DNA of 64,000 nt from Diplonema japonicum (taxonomy: Eukaryota > Euglenozoa > Diplonemea > Diplonemida > Diplonemidae). The stretch spans positions 372,001 through 436,000 of the forward strand of contig OZ025683.1 of NCBI GenBank assembly GCA_964019335.1, written 5' to 3'. The notes under the pieces were generated by a model. The model ran no database searches, had not been told where the DNA came from, and saw nothing but the letters and a program-made list of their open reading frames with translations. The translations under genes and the position numbers were made by a program. This document shows positions 20,483 through 32,291 of this stretch, in pieces (within the stretch, counting starts at the first letter, position 1; each line of letters begins with the position of its first letter).

Positions 20483-20889
20483 TTCTTCGTCCCTGTCCCG
20501 AAGCCACTACCCTATTCGTTAGTTCGAGTTGGGATTACTGTAAAGGAAGAAATTGCCGTGTCTCCTTCTTTTCTCAGTGTTTACCAAACAAAGAGTAGCG
20601 GTATACAGCCGCAGTACTTTTGTTTTCAGAACTGTCTCCCCTCCCCCCCCTCAGAAAAGTGAAATATCAAATCTTTCTTCCCTTTTACTATGTTCGTGCG
20701 CTCGGCTTTTTTTTTTCCCGCCCCCCCCTTTTTTTTTGTCGTGAAAAAAAAAAACGCGCCTATGTGTTTTCAATATTTGTCAAAAGTCCATTTTTTTTTT
20801 GTTCCATATTTTATTCCGTATTTTTAGTTCCTCTTGTGCTCCCCACGTAGCCCGGGTGCCCAAAGGACCAGAGTTGGATTGAATCTTGG

Positions 20890-20929
<40 letters not shown>

Positions 20930-21324
20930 GACCCGGCTTCACGCAGATCGGCCCCACCAAAGTAGGCGGCTGCATCCTCGTAGGCCTTCACTCATGTGCG
21001 CATGAATGAATGAAAATGCGGTGTTGTTGGGAAGTAACACTAAAATGTCTAGTTTGACGGTGTTTGAAACGATATTGAAATATATTTGGGGCGTGGGAAA
21101 AAAAAAAAAGAAAAAAAAAAGAGGAGGGAAAAAAAAAAACACCCTCCCCCACTCCCTCTTACACCTTTGTTTGGTGACAAAGTATTTATTAGTTATTCTT
21201 TTTACCTGCTCAGCGTTTGCCATATTTTTTTTTTTTTTTAAATTGTTTTTTAATAATTGGTTCAGGGCAGGGCAGGAGGGGGAACTTTCCCTTCTTTTTA
21301 ATTTTTCTTGTGTGTGGCTGGTTA

Positions 21325-21357
<33 letters not shown>

Positions 21358-22679
21358 TTTGATCACATGCTTCACTAGTTTCCCCTCCTCTCTCTCTCCC
21401 CCCCCAAGAAAAAGATTTTTTGTTTGTTATTATCGGCTCCCCGCGCTTCATTACACCATCACTCTCCCTACATTATAGTTGTAATTTTTTTTTTCTCTCC
21501 TTTTTTCGCAACTGGCAATTTGACTGCTTCGATTCCCCCGGCTTGTTTTTATCGACAATTGAATAAATAGTTTCATCTTGTGGCTATGCCGTACCAAGAA
21601 AAAAATAAAAAAATGATCCAGACTTTTTAAGCGAAAAGGTATTACAATAAGTATGGGCCGGGGGGGGTTTTTTTTTGAATTGTTTGTTCTGATGCATGCG
21701 AGGTATGCACTGATTGTCACACTGACGGAAAGGATTATTTTTGTCAAAAAAAAAAAGATTTTTTTTTTCATCTTACAGTTCTCCTATTCATAATTAATAT
21801 TTCTGCCAGAGACTCGGGTCTCGAGTGAATTTATCCCCACCCCGCCCTCTTTTTTGTGTGTATGGATTGCTGCAAACGTCCTCCCCTTATCATGGCGAGC
21901 CCTCCCCCCCTTTTTTTTTGTTACAAATATTTATCTTTCAAAAAATGATTTTATAACTATATGCAACTTGTGCCGAGCAAAAAACTTTCGCAGCTTTTTA
22001 AAAATCTTTTTTGCTCGTGCGAACAACAAAAAAGTAAAATGCCGCCGAAGACTGCCAAAGCGGGTGGAGAGAGGGTTGGATCACCCACCTCCCCGCCTCC
22101 GTGCCAGACGCCAGGCCGGAGTGAGGCGACCCCTAGGCGAACAACAAAGACATATATAGTCATAAAGAATTATTTTTAAAAAAACGAAAATCCATGTCCC
22201 AGGTTAGTTCTCATCATCTTTATAGCAACACTGCCCGTAGACTTCGAGAAGCTCCGTTAACAGAGCTGAGATCGACGTAACGGTTTTAAGAAATATGCGA
22301 GAAAAAGGGAGGGAGAGCACATTTTTTTTTTCCTACTTTGAGTTTTTTACATTTCTTTTTTGTTGTTCTTCTTTGTCACTGTGACAAAAAAAAATTATTT
22401 CTTTCTTCGTTTTGCCCCCCCCCCCCCCCCCCCCCGCCCTTTTTTATTTATACCGTTAATGTTTGTTCCACCCAAACAACAACACTACTTTTACAACAAT
22501 AACAACATCAAAAAAAATCCCAATTTTTTTTTTCATTTCTTCAGATTTATATTTTTATTTTATTTTTTTTAAAAAAAGTTTTTTATTTCATTTTTCTTAG
22601 TTTATGTTTATGTTTCTCCCCCCCCCTCCCCCACCTCCCCCTTCGTATCTCTTCTTATTTTTCATCATTTTATACCTTC

Positions 22680-22713
<34 letters not shown>

Positions 22714-22740
22714 ACCACCAACTGTAAGGGGGGGAAAAAA
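20434..22740. other. Gene-poor spacer with one possible short ORF
   Basis: Homopolymers dominate: T at 20434-20478, A near 20900-20927, T near 21327-21355, C near 22417-22434, A near 22681-22712. At 22039-22179 a 46-codon frame starts MPPKTAKAGGERVGS in good A-rich start context and ends with TAA; it might be a tiny basic protein or a first exon, but nothing supports expression. No RNA gene is recognised. Confidence 0.5.
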
Positions 22741-24052
22741 ATGAAACTCGCAGTGAACACTGCAAAGCTCCTCCGAAATGTTCCCCTTCCAGACGAGATA
22801 GCCACTGTTCACGATGCAGCGGTTGTAGTAGATCTGGGAAGCGGAATGTTAAAAGCCGGCTTCAGCGGCGACGACGCACCGAGATACGTGGTCCCAACCG
22901 TGGAAGGCAAACCACAAAAAACAGAGGGAAAACCCGGAAAATCAGAACTCAAAGAAACCTATGTCTGCAGCGAAGCCTACAAGCTCCGAGAAAAGCTGGA
23001 CCTGGCGTACCCTATAAACAAAGGCCTAGTAACCGACTGGGGCGACCCACTCTCCATGAAGGATAGGACCGAGGGCCCCATAGAGAGGATCATCACCCAC
23101 GTGTACGACGATCTGTTAAAGGTGAACATGCAGGATCAGAACCAACCCCTTCTGTTATCCGAACCCGTTCTGACAGATCTGTCGCCTGCAAAGGAAAACA
23201 GAGAAAGAATGTGCGAAGTCCTCTTCGAGTCCCTAGGGATACCCGCCCTCTACATCGCCCAGTCACCAGTACTATCTCTGTACAGCTCCGGTCGGACAAC
23301 CGGCATGGTCATTGAAATGGGCTACGGCACATGCCACACCGCCCCTATATTCGAAGGTTTTCCCTTGTTCCACTCTATATTACAGCTGAACTTCGGAGGT
23401 GCAGATTTGACTAAAATGGTGGTTAACATGCTCACGGAACAGGGCACGAAATTTGCAAAATGCCACGAGAAATTTATAGGGGACTTCGTTAAGGAGACGT
23501 TATGCGAGGTTGCCGCCGACAGGGAGTCGTACGAGCTTAGCGTTGGCTCAAAAGACGATGAAGCCACACACGTTCTCCCTGATGGTGTACGGGTGAAGCT
23601 TGACAGCAGAAGGTGGTCCATTGCCGAGTCTCTATTCAGGCCGTCGCTTTTGCTTGGCGACGCCGACACCCAAAAGGGGATCCACCAGCTTGCGATAGAC
23701 TCTGTTCGAAAATGCGACCCCGACATCGCCTCCTCTCTGCACCACAATGTTGTCCTTTCGGGGGGTACCAGTCTGATCCGAGGCATGCCGGAGCGGATAG
23801 AAACCGCCCTCCTCGACCTCATCCCCAACGAGAAGGTCAAGGTCTATGCATCGACAGAGCGGTCCCAGGCGACGTGGATTGGAGGCTCGATCCTTGCGTC
23901 CTTGCCCACGTTCCAAGACCTTTGGGTCACTCGTGCTGACTATGATGAGTATGGGCAGTCGCACCCGGTATGTCATTTGATTTGGGAAGGAAAAAAAAAA
24001 AAAAAAAAAACAGGGGCAAAGGCGTCACATCATTCATAGGAATTGCTTTTAG
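22741..24052 (+). CDS. Actin-related protein, divergent
   Basis: Exons 22741-23967 and 24014-24052 give 421 residues. The 46-bp intron is shown by the restored actin-type end HIIHRNCF. The first phosphate loop (VVVDLGSGMLKAGFSGDDAPR) is kept. The second loop, normally DSGDG, reads EMGYG here, so the acidic catalytic residue is replaced and ATP hydrolysis may be weak. The last-lobe motif VVLSGGTSLIRGMPERI is clear. An N-terminal extension of about 27 residues and an insert after VEGKPQK set it apart from conventional actin. It may be a cytoskeletal ARP or a lineage-specific actin; subfamily not assigned. Confidence 0.85.
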
Positions 24053-24295
24053 AGGGTGGGGGGAGTTTTTTTTTTGTTGATGTGCATAAGAAAAAGAAAG
24101 GAGGGGAACGAAAGTTGTGGAAGAAATTCCAAAAAAAGAAGAGAGATGAGATGGGGTTGGGGGGGGGGGGGGGGGATCGGTAACTTTTTTCCCTTTTAAA
24201 TATAACTGAACTATTTTTATGGTTTTTTTTTTTTTTTTTTTCTCTTTTTCCTTCTAAGCCTCGGGAGCACCCAAACGATCTGTCAGGTGGGGGAG

Positions 24296-25579
24296 ATGGC
24301 CTCGACAACAAGCGAGTATGGTGGGAGCCACGGGGATGCACGGATAGCCAAGATGGCAGAGGAGATCGGGACACTTGTGGGGTACATGGAGGCGGCCATC
24401 GCCGACACGGAGGACGGAAGCGTGCTGGGGAGCTTTGTGCAAGGCAACGAAAACTGGGAGACCCTGCTGGGGCAGGTGCGGGTGGTCATGCAAGGCAAGC
24501 TTAACCAACGGAAACGGCAGCAGCAGCCCCTTCCTCCCGCCCCTCCTTCCCAACGAACCTACGTCGAAACCTTCTACTCCTCCTCTCGCAACTCTAAGAA
24601 AAAGCACCTCTCACACCAAGAAGAAAACCCTGAACATGACGGGTACATCTCAAAACACCTCTCACAGCACAGCCAGCCTTGCCAGGAGCCGCAAGAGGAA
24701 GAAGGAGATGCGTACAATTCATATGGACAACAACACCAACAACAACCCAAACGAGAAGAGGAAGAAGAAGAAGAGTACTATAGCAATGCACCACAACACC
24801 GGGGCCTGCAGGGGGAAGGGGTAGGCGTAGCTTCCGATGAATACGGGCACCTTTTGGAACGACGACAACAAGAACGTTACCAAGAAGAAGAAGAAGAAGA
24901 TTATGATGAACTCGGCAGCACACCACACCCACATCTCTCTCAGCACCGCGGACACCGCCCTTACCGGGAAGAGGAAGAACAGGAAGAGGTTGGCCGCGAC
25001 ATTACTGCACAAAACCAACGCCTAACCTACCAAGTTCCACAGGTGGAGGAGGAACATGCCGCATACTATGGACATCTCTTGCAACAACAACAACAACAAC
25101 AACAACAACCTTACCGAGAAACAGACGAGGAAGAAGAAGAATATGACGAGCAGAGCAGCACACCACACCAGCATCTCTCTCAGCACCACGAATTTGCCTC
25201 TTACCCAGAAGAGGGGTATGAAGAATATGATGGAGACGCCAAGCATCAAAATGATGAAGGGGACGGGCCCGCAGGCAGGCTAGCTTATGACGAGGACGGT
25301 GATGTGGTTCTGTGCACGGGAGGGCATGTGCTGAAGGTGACTAAAGTAGGCAAGGGGCCGGGGTGTTCTGGCTACGCCTCGCACCGGTGCAACCTGTGCA
25401 ACAGCACAGGCCTCACAGTGCATATTCTGCGATGCGACATTTGTGACTTCGATAGATGCATACAATGCCCTTGCTATGACGCGGAGGAGGAAGAGGAGGA
25501 GCAAGCCTTCCCCGCCCCTGCCCCTGCCCCAAAACCACCGAACTACATCCTCTCCCATCCTATCTACGACGATCTTTAG
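24296..25579 (+). CDS. Glu/Gln/His-rich repeat protein with C-terminal zinc-binding module
   Basis: 427 residues from ATG 24296 (MASTTSEYGG); an in-frame ATG at 24287 adds three. The first ~90 residues look helical. The middle repeats a unit of the type YGHLL-QQ-PYRE-EEEE-YDE-STPH-HLSQH at least twice, with Glu and Gln runs. The last ~90 residues carry CTGGHVL, CNLCNSTG, CDICDFDRC and CPCYD, in the spacing of ZZ/DC1-like zinc fingers. CAA/GAA repeats (Gln run near 25084-25110) are likely length-variable. An acceptor-like CAG at 24284-24286 just before the first ATG could be a trans- or cis-splice site. Function unknown. Confidence 0.7.
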   Translation: MASTTSEYGGSHGDARIAKMAEEIGTLVGYMEAAIADTEDGSVLGSFVQGNENWETLLGQVRVVMQGKLNQRKRQQQPLPPAPPSQRTYVETFYSSSRNSKKKHLSHQEENPEHDGYISKHLSQHSQPCQEPQEEEGDAYNSYGQQHQQQPKREEEEEEEYYSNAPQHRGLQGEGVGVASDEYGHLLERRQQERYQEEEEEDYDELGSTPHPHLSQHRGHRPYREEEEQEEVGRDITAQNQRLTYQVPQVEEEHAAYYGHLLQQQQQQQQQPYRETDEEEEEYDEQSSTPHQHLSQHHEFASYPEEGYEEYDGDAKHQNDEGDGPAGRLAYDEDGDVVLCTGGHVLKVTKVGKGPGCSGYASHRCNLCNSTGLTVHILRCDICDFDRCIQCPCYDAEEEEEEQAFPAPAPAPKPPNYILSHPIYDDL

Positions 25580-25770
25580 ATATTGCCCGAGAAGCTTTAG
25601 AAATTTGAGTGCGTTTTTTATTTTTATTAGTACCCCCCCCTATTGTAAATGTCTTTCCCCCCATTCTTTTACTTCTGTTTTGTACACTACGATTTTTTTT
25701 TTTTCATGTTTTTTTTTTTTTTTTTTTTTTTTTTCTAATGTATTTCCTACCACAGAAGGGGAGAGGAGAA

Positions 25771-26284
25771 ATGGGGTATTTACCGATACTAGAAGCAGCG
25801 GTGACAGGGGCATTGGCAGCCGATAAAGGTATGGGGGAGAGAAATAATCAATACCCCCCCCCCCCCCCCCTTCCCCTCATTAGATTCACGAGATCACCAC
25901 GAGTTGAAACGAAAAACTGCAAGATGGGAACACAGGGTGAAGGTGCTGAACCAAGAGCAAGTAGAGCAGGGTCTGCGGCAGACAGACATACAGCGAGCGG
26001 TGCAGAAGGTCAGGCTAGCTGAGGCGAATCGGCAGAATGTCATGGCCAACCTCGCAACAGGCAAAGCGGCTATCAGCGATGTGCAACGTTACTCTGTTGT
26101 GGCTCCGCCTCCCGTAGCCAGCTCCCTCCTCCTAGCAGAACATTCTAAAAACATAACCGCGAGAAAAATACTCGGAAATAGGCACAAAACCCACACTACC
26201 GAACACCGCCACATCGGCCAGCACCAACAAGGGCATCACCACACGTACCGACACCATCACTTGATACCCCACCCTGTGCATTGA
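25771..26284 (+). CDS. Small basic protein with His-rich tail, two exons
   Basis: Exons 25771-25828 and 25884-26284 (55-bp intron with GTATGG donor, TTAG acceptor and a C run inside) give 152 residues. It starts MGYLPILEAAVTGALAADK. The middle is helical and charged (RVKVLNQEQVEQGLRQ). The tail is full of His (HRHIGQHQQGHHHTYRHHH), which could bind metal. I do not recognise the family. The intron assignment is supported only by frame and by the donor matching other introns here. Confidence 0.6.
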
Positions 26285-26397
26285 ATTCTTTTTTTTTTTT
26301 TATTTCTTTTTTTTTTTTTTTTTTTCTTCTTCGTTCTTTTTTAGTTTACACGTCGAGAAAAGGTGTTTTTTTACACGTTTCCATTTAGTTGAAAGGG

Positions 26398-26432
<35 letters not shown>

Positions 26433-26549
26433 CTAAAACCTCAAACCAAAAAAAAAAAAAAGAAAACCGCGAAAGGAGGCAGGGAAAAAAAAAAAAAAAG
26501 AAAAGAAAAAAAAAAAAATACTGATTCCAAAAAAAAAAGAAGAAAAAAA

Positions 26550-27425
26550 ATGGAGGACGACCTGGAGTGCATCATGGTTGTAGTTAAGTCCGTCACGGGG
26601 GACCTGTACGACTTGGTGGTCGACAGGAAAGGAACGGTGGCCGATGTCAAAGAGGCTTTCGAGGACCAGCACGAGATCCCCGCAGAGGAGCAGCGACTGA
26701 TTTATAAAGGGTGTGTTCTGAACCAATACATGAGCTTGGACAACCTAGGGGTACGGGAAGGCGACACATTGTACTACAGCAGAAGCAAAAAGGAAAAACC
26801 GCAGCAGCTTACACTGCCGAAAGAGGAAACCCCAGACCCCCAGAACGCGATGATGGCGCCCATCTTGGACATGTTAGGAAACAACCCCGAGATGATGCGG
26901 TCAATGATGACAGCTGCAAACCCGAATCTTTCAAAGGCAATGGAAACGAACCCACAAATAGCTGCTGTTATGAACGACCCAAATACCATGAAACAAGCTG
27001 CAGAGATGATGCGCAACCCAGGGTTGATGCAAGAAATGTCTCGGAATATGGACAGACAGGTCACACAGATCATGAACACCCCTGGGGGTTCGCAGCACCT
27101 CGAGCGTGCGTTTCACGATTTAGAGAGCACGGGGCCGACTCTACCCGAAATGCACTTCCAACCTTCTATTCCTGCGCCGCCTCCCAACATCCCTCTTCCC
27201 AATCCGTGGAGCAACCAGCAGCCTGTGATGCCAGTTGTACCACAAGCTATACCTCAGCAAGATTACTCATCTCAGGTATGGGGGGGGGGAAATTTTAAAA
27301 AAAAAAATTCTTAGCTGCGGTATATGAACGAAATGGGTTTCAACGACAATCATGCTAACCTGCTAGCGCTGCAGGCCACCAATGGCGATGTTGACAGTGC
27401 TGTGAATAGGTTGCTTAATAAATGA
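26550..27425 (+). CDS. Ubiquilin/Dsk2-type shuttle protein
   Basis: Exons 26550-27275 and 27315-27425 give 278 residues. The family carries ubiquitinated clients to the proteasome. N-terminal ubiquitin-like domain (about 8-80; VKSVTGDLYDLVVDRKGTVADVK, EQRLIYKG). The middle is Met- and Asn-rich, typical of STI1 repeats (NNPEMMRSMMTAANP, MRNPGLMQEMSRNMD). The 39-bp intron removes a G run; exon 2 encodes a UBA domain, LRYMNEMGFNDNHANLLALQ, ending in a helix with VNRLL. It is shorter than animal ubiquilins, with one STI1 region visible. Confidence 0.92.
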
Positions 27426-27488
27426 TGTGTTTTCTTTTTCTTTTTTTTAGGCGATCCTGTCACATACTGCAGGTTCCCTTCAAAGACA

Positions 27489-27523
<35 letters not shown>

Positions 27524-28642
27524 CGCGAGCGCGGCCGGTGAGCGCAAAAACGCATACCTTAAAAGAATAGTTTTTTTTTTTTTTTTTTTTTTTTTGTTTC
27601 TAAAGGAAAGAAAGAGAAAAAGAAAAGCGTGCGAGATATATATATTTTCTTTTTTTTTTTTTTTTTTTTTTTAACCTAGCTCTGTGGTGGGCGGATTGCT
27701 TTTTTTTTTTTTTTTTTTTTTCCTTCTTTTTTTACAGTATTCTCCCCCCTCCCCTCCCCCGGCCTCATGAAGAACGCAAGGACAAAGACGTCAGCATGCA
27801 GTCCTCCTAACTTTGATGTCGGGGGGAAAGCAAACAAAAACTGGAGAATAAGAAAGAAAAAAAAGAGAAGAAGAAAAAGAAAACCATGTATTTCGGGGTG
27901 CCGTTGGGGGAAACTTTGTTTGGACATCGGGAGCCAGACTGCCTACCCCCCCCTACTTTTATCTCTCGTTTTTTTCCCTTCTTTTTTCCCCTTTCTTCTT
28001 ATTTAGGGAGTTAGGGTTTTTAGAGGGGTGAGAGGGCAGTTTTTCAGGGGATACAGCGACACTCGCAGCGCTGGCCTCCCCACTGGGGCAAAAGAAAAAA
28101 AAAAAAAGAAAAAAAAACCCTCCACCTATATGGTCGAATTCCCTGTTCGCATTCGCCCCCTCCCCCCCTACGGGATACATTAAAAATCTAAAAAAAAAAA
28201 GAAAATGATATCTGTTTCTTTATTTTTGCATCACCTTTTTTTTTTTTTCTTCCCTATATTGGGCAATACTCTGGTAACCCCCCCCCCCCCCCCCCCCCCC
28301 CATCCAGTCCTTTTTGGGAGGTGAGGTAAACTCTTTTTTTTTTTCTTAAACTCTCTTCGGGGGGCGGTCTGGCTTTCTGACAACAGACACCAGAAGGACG
28401 CGATGCCACCGTGCTTAATGTTGATAAGCAACACCCTCAAAAAATGTTTCCTGTAAATGTAGCCTTCTGGCCTTCAATGCCACCCTTCTTCGTTAGGAAG
28501 GAGCATTGCTGTCTCATGCACGAACTTCCCATCGGGAGTTGTTCTAGCGGGAGAGGGGGGGAAGGCGGCATCCAAAAGCCGATTTAGGTACTTTTCTTGG
28601 GGATTAAGCGAATTACCCTTGTCTCTTTTCTTTTTCTTCTTT

Positions 28643-28689
<47 letters not shown>

Positions 28690-29435
28690 TAAAGAACAAG
28701 GTTAATAAAGGAGATCAACGGAGAGTGTTTTTGAGTTGCAAACCCCAATGTACAAACGGCCCAGTTTTTTTATTTATTTTTTTTTTTAATTGATGTATAA
28801 GTTCGGTGATGGGAAAAAGGGAGAGAAAGAAGATGGAAGGAAGAAGAAAAAAAAAAGATTGGGTGCCAGTGCGCACAAACGAAGTGGTTTGTTTCTCTTT
28901 CCTTTTTTTTTTTTTTTTATTTTATTATTTTTTTTTTATTTCTCTCTCCAAATCTCTTTTTTATTTTTTTATTTTTCTTCTTCTCTTTCCCACCCCTTCC
29001 CCCTTCTAAAACGGAAACTTCTGCTGGTTTTCTTATTTGCCGACTTATCTCTAAAAAAAAAAAGAAAGAAAAAAAAAAAAAACGGTAATTATTTTTCTTA
29101 TAAGTTTTACAGTATTTGTTTTTCTCCAACAACCCCTCGCATTAAGAAAAAAAGGGGGGCAAAAAGAGAAGCACCCAAAAAAAAAAAAAAAAAAACTCCC
29201 CCAAAAAAAAAAATCTTTCCCGCGGGTTTACAGGCCTCTTCTTCTTTTTTTTTTTTTTTTTTCTTTTTTTTTTTTGAGAAAAAAAAAAAATCGAAGAAAA
29301 AAAAAAAAAGAAAGAAGAAGAAGAAAAAAAAAACCCACACAAAAAAAAAAAAACACTTTTTTTTTTCTTCTATTTATTCTTAAGACACGACCACATAAAA
29401 CACATCACAAAAGGAGAGAGGGGAAAAAAAAAAGA
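27426..29435. other. 2-kb gene-free spacer, homopolymer-rich
   Basis: Very long T runs (about 27491-27521, 28645-28688), C and G runs (near 28280) and, from 28790, mixed A/T runs right up to the next gene. Mixed islands at about 27740-27950 and 28370-28620 have no coding or RNA signal I can name. Confidence 0.6.
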
Positions 29436-29831
29436 ATGGCGGAATCTAGAACAATAATACAATACATAATTGTGCGAGAAGATCTTGCCCGAGACCTACA
29501 CTGGGCAGCGGGTGCTGTTGTGGCGCAGTGTTGCCATGCTTCTACAGCAGCAATATGGGAAAATGCAGACGACGATCTGACTAAAGAATATCTGCACCCT
29601 GACAATATCAATAGAATGCACAAGGTGGTGCTGAAATGCAAGAATCTCTCCGAGCTTTTGAAGCTACAAACCAAGGTGAAAGAAAACGGAATCCCCCACA
29701 AACTATGGCTGGAGCTCCCCGAGGAAACACCCACAGCGTTGGCCACAAAACCCATCATAAAAGAAGAATTTTGTGGCGTATTCAAGAAGATGCAGCTGTA
29801 CAGAGATAACATTGTGAAAGCGGTTGGTTGA
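29436..29831 (+). CDS. PTRHD1: PTRHD1-like peptidyl-tRNA hydrolase fold protein
   Basis: 131 residues from ATG 29436; upstream in-frame codons are only homopolymer. The PTH2-type fold is clear: IIQYIIVREDL, GAVVAQCCHASTAAIW, MHKVVLKCKNLSELLKLQ, NGIPHKLWLELPEETPTALATKP. The HKLW-x-E-x-PE and T-x-LA-x-KP text is characteristic of the PTRHD1 branch rather than classic PTH2. Release of peptide from tRNA is inferred from the family and is not firmly established for PTRHD1. Confidence 0.88.
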   Translation: MAESRTIIQYIIVREDLARDLHWAAGAVVAQCCHASTAAIWENADDDLTKEYLHPDNINRMHKVVLKCKNLSELLKLQTKVKENGIPHKLWLELPEETPTALATKPIIKEEFCGVFKKMQLYRDNIVKAVG

Positions 29832-29906
29832 AGAATTTTTTTTTTTTTCCCTTTTTTTTCCCCTTCTCCATCGACAAGAAAACCAAGGGAGAAAAAAAAA
29901 AAAAAA

Positions 29907-30311
29907 ATGGAAACCAAAGAAACATGGTGGGACCAACGCATCCAGCAGCGGCTGCAGTCCCACCGGAGACCTGAAGGATGGAAATCCTGTGAGGTGCCCT
30001 TGAAGCCATCTCGTGAGACCGTCAACTTCGACGTGCTTCTCAAAGAGCAACGGAAGCAGCACCAAGCCCTTCTAGCTGCTGACCAAGCCTACCGATCGAC
30101 CCTTTCCTCCCTGCCCCCGTTGCCCGAGGAGTGGTCCCGACCTGCCCCTCGCAATTGTTCCCTGCCATACGGGAAGAAATCGTTTTTCGCTTGCCTCCGC
30201 TCGACCGAGGTGAAAACCCCGTGTCCTCCTCCCAAGGAACCACCCCTTCCCGCTGAGCCCGTGCTGCCACAGCTTGACGCTGCGTTCTTCCCTGTCCCAA
30301 AGGTTCGCTGA
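29907..30311 (+). CDS. Small Pro-rich protein, unknown
   Basis: 134 residues from ATG 29907, which follows an A run. The N-terminal half looks helical (WWDQRIQQRLQSH, LLKEQRKQHQALLAADQAY); the C-terminal half is Pro-rich (PCPPPKEPPLPAEPVLP). No motif is recognised. The last codons AAG-GTTCGCTGA contain a possible donor, but joining it to the next exon-like region would enter the wrong frame, so I keep the stop. Confidence 0.55.
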   Translation: METKETWWDQRIQQRLQSHRRPEGWKSCEVPLKPSRETVNFDVLLKEQRKQHQALLAADQAYRSTLSSLPPLPEEWSRPAPRNCSLPYGKKSFFACLRSTEVKTPCPPPKEPPLPAEPVLPQLDAAFFPVPKVR

Positions 30312-30348
30312 TGGATGTATCCTTTTTTATTTTTTATTTTTGTGTATT

Positions 30349-30384
<36 letters not shown>

Positions 30385-30440
30385 CCGTTTCACTCCACAA
30401 CATACCCCTCTCCAGAAGGCAGGGTCGCAGCGGACATCAA

Positions 30441-31559
30441 ATGAACCCTCAAGACATCTTCGGCATGATGGGCGGTGGTGGGATGAACATGGCAGACCTG
30501 TTCGGCGGCGGTATGGGAGGTGGTGGTATGGGCGGCGGTGTAAGGAAAAGAAGGGGCAGGGACGTCGGTGTGAGGGTGCCGGTCGACTTGGAGACGCTGT
30601 ACACCGGGGGGAAGAAGGACGTCACCGAACTACCGAGAACATGCCTGTGCCCGGGGTGCAAGGGGACGGGGAGCAAGAATGCGAAGAAAAACGAGTGCTC
30701 CGACTGCGGAGGGAAAGGGATGAAACTGATCAGAAGGATGCTCGGCCCCGGCATGGTCCAGCAAATGCAGGTCCCGTGCGACAAGTGCGAAGGGCAGGGC
30801 AACGTGATCAAGGAAAAGGACAAATGCAAAGAGTGCAACGGGCAGAAGTGCAAGGAAGTGGAGAGAACGCTCAAGGTGAAGATCACCCGTGGGATGAAGG
30901 ACGGGACCCAAATCCCCTTTGAGGGAGAAGGCGACCACACCCCCGACATCGACATCCCCGGCGCGGTGGTGGTTGTCCTTCAGCAAGAACCCCACAAGAA
31001 GTTCCAAAGAGAGGGCGACGACCTCATCATGAACCAGACCATCACCCTGCAGGAGGCACTTATGGGATGCGCCTTTGAACTCGTTCATCTTGATGGCCGA
31101 AAGTTGTACGTGCGATCCCCTAAGGACAAGGTCATTGTGCCTGATATGAAGCTTGTACTGAAGGGTGAGGGTATGCCCTCTGAACACGACGATAAGAGGG
31201 GCGACCTCATCGTCACCTTCTCCTTGGAGTTCCCCAGAACGCTTGATGACGAACAATGTGAAATGCTCAAGAAATGCCTTCCTTCTGGGATCAAGCAGGA
31301 CAAGGACCACCCGGTGTGTAATTGGGGAAATGGAGGTGGGGGGGGGAAAAAAAAATTTTTTTTTAATAGGCTGGTGAGGAACCGGAAGAGTGCTTCATGG
31401 ATGACTACACCACCGAGACCTGGAAGCAGATGGCGAAGATTGGTGAGGATGAAGAAGAAGATGAAGAAGAAGAGGGTGGCACTCAGGTATGTGGGGGGGG
31501 GGGGGGGGGGAAATATTTCACGAAAAAAAAAATAGACGGCGAGGTGTGCGACCCAGTAG
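30441..31559 (+). CDS. Type I Hsp40 (DnaJA-like) without a J domain, CaaX-tailed
   Basis: Exons 30441-31313, 31370-31486 and 31536-31559 give 337 residues. It begins in the G/F region (MNPQDIFGMMGGGG). The four CxxCxGxG-type zinc motifs follow (CPGCKGTG, CSDCGGKG, CDKCEGQG, CKECNGQK), then the client-binding domains (RGMKDGTQIPFEGEGD, DLIMNQTITLQEAL). The acidic third-to-last segment and the spliced end ARCATQ match DnaJA proteins, CATQ being a farnesylation-type CaaX box. No HPD or J-domain text is found between 28.8 kb and the start. It may act without Hsp70 stimulation, or the J part may be lost or misassembled. Confidence 0.87.
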
Positions 31560-32291
31560 GTGAATTTGGAAAAAAAGAAAAAAATCTAACCTTTGGTTTT
31601 ATCCCCCCCCCCCCAACCAAGAAGCCCACACACTACCTGTCGGTTTTGTTTTTTTTTGTTCATTATTTTTTATTTCTCTACTACCCCCTTTTTTTTACTA
31701 TTGTTTTCCTTTTTTTTTTAGAAAAAAAAAATCAAATTCTGAGAACAAAAAGAAAATATGGAGCATAATCGACTGCAGGTAAAAAAAAAAAGAAAGAAAA
31801 AAGGGGGAAAAAAAATAAAATAATAAAAAAACACCCCTCTTTTTTTAAGAAACCCGCACACTCATCCTTTCCTGTCCTTTTTTATCTTCCCCTATCGTTT
31901 TTTTTTGTTTTTTTTACATCATTCTCCCCCCCCCCCCCCCCGTCCCGTAATTTTTTCACACAAAACAGTGTTTTCCTCCTGATTGTTCAAAAAGAAAAAA
32001 AGAGGGAATAAGAAGAGATAAAAAAAAAGTAGGGAGTATGGAGGGGGGGAAAAAATGTGATCTATTTTTTTAGTACTTCCCTTTATTTTTTTTTCGCTTT
32101 TCCTTCCAAAAAGCTTTGAAGAGGAAGAAAAAAATCCACCCCCCCCCCTTTGGTTTCTTCCCATATCCTCTCCCTTAAAGAAAGGACATAGTATTTTTTT
32201 TTTTTGCTTTATTTTTTTCGGTTAAAAATTATCTTCCTTACTTATTGGTTTTTTTTTTTCTTATTTTTTTTTTTTTTAAATGGAGAATGTC
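31560..32291. other. Homopolymer-rich spacer
   Basis: A/T/C/G runs throughout, including C runs near 31605 and 31926. Two loosely similar stretches (near 31620 and 31850) start AGAA(G/A)CCC(A/G)CACAC, possibly an old duplication. No gene seen. Confidence 0.55.

Noticed and set aside
28790-29383. 197-codon frame of Lys and Phe runs
   Set aside because: It is translated homopolymer sequence with no mixed-composition core.
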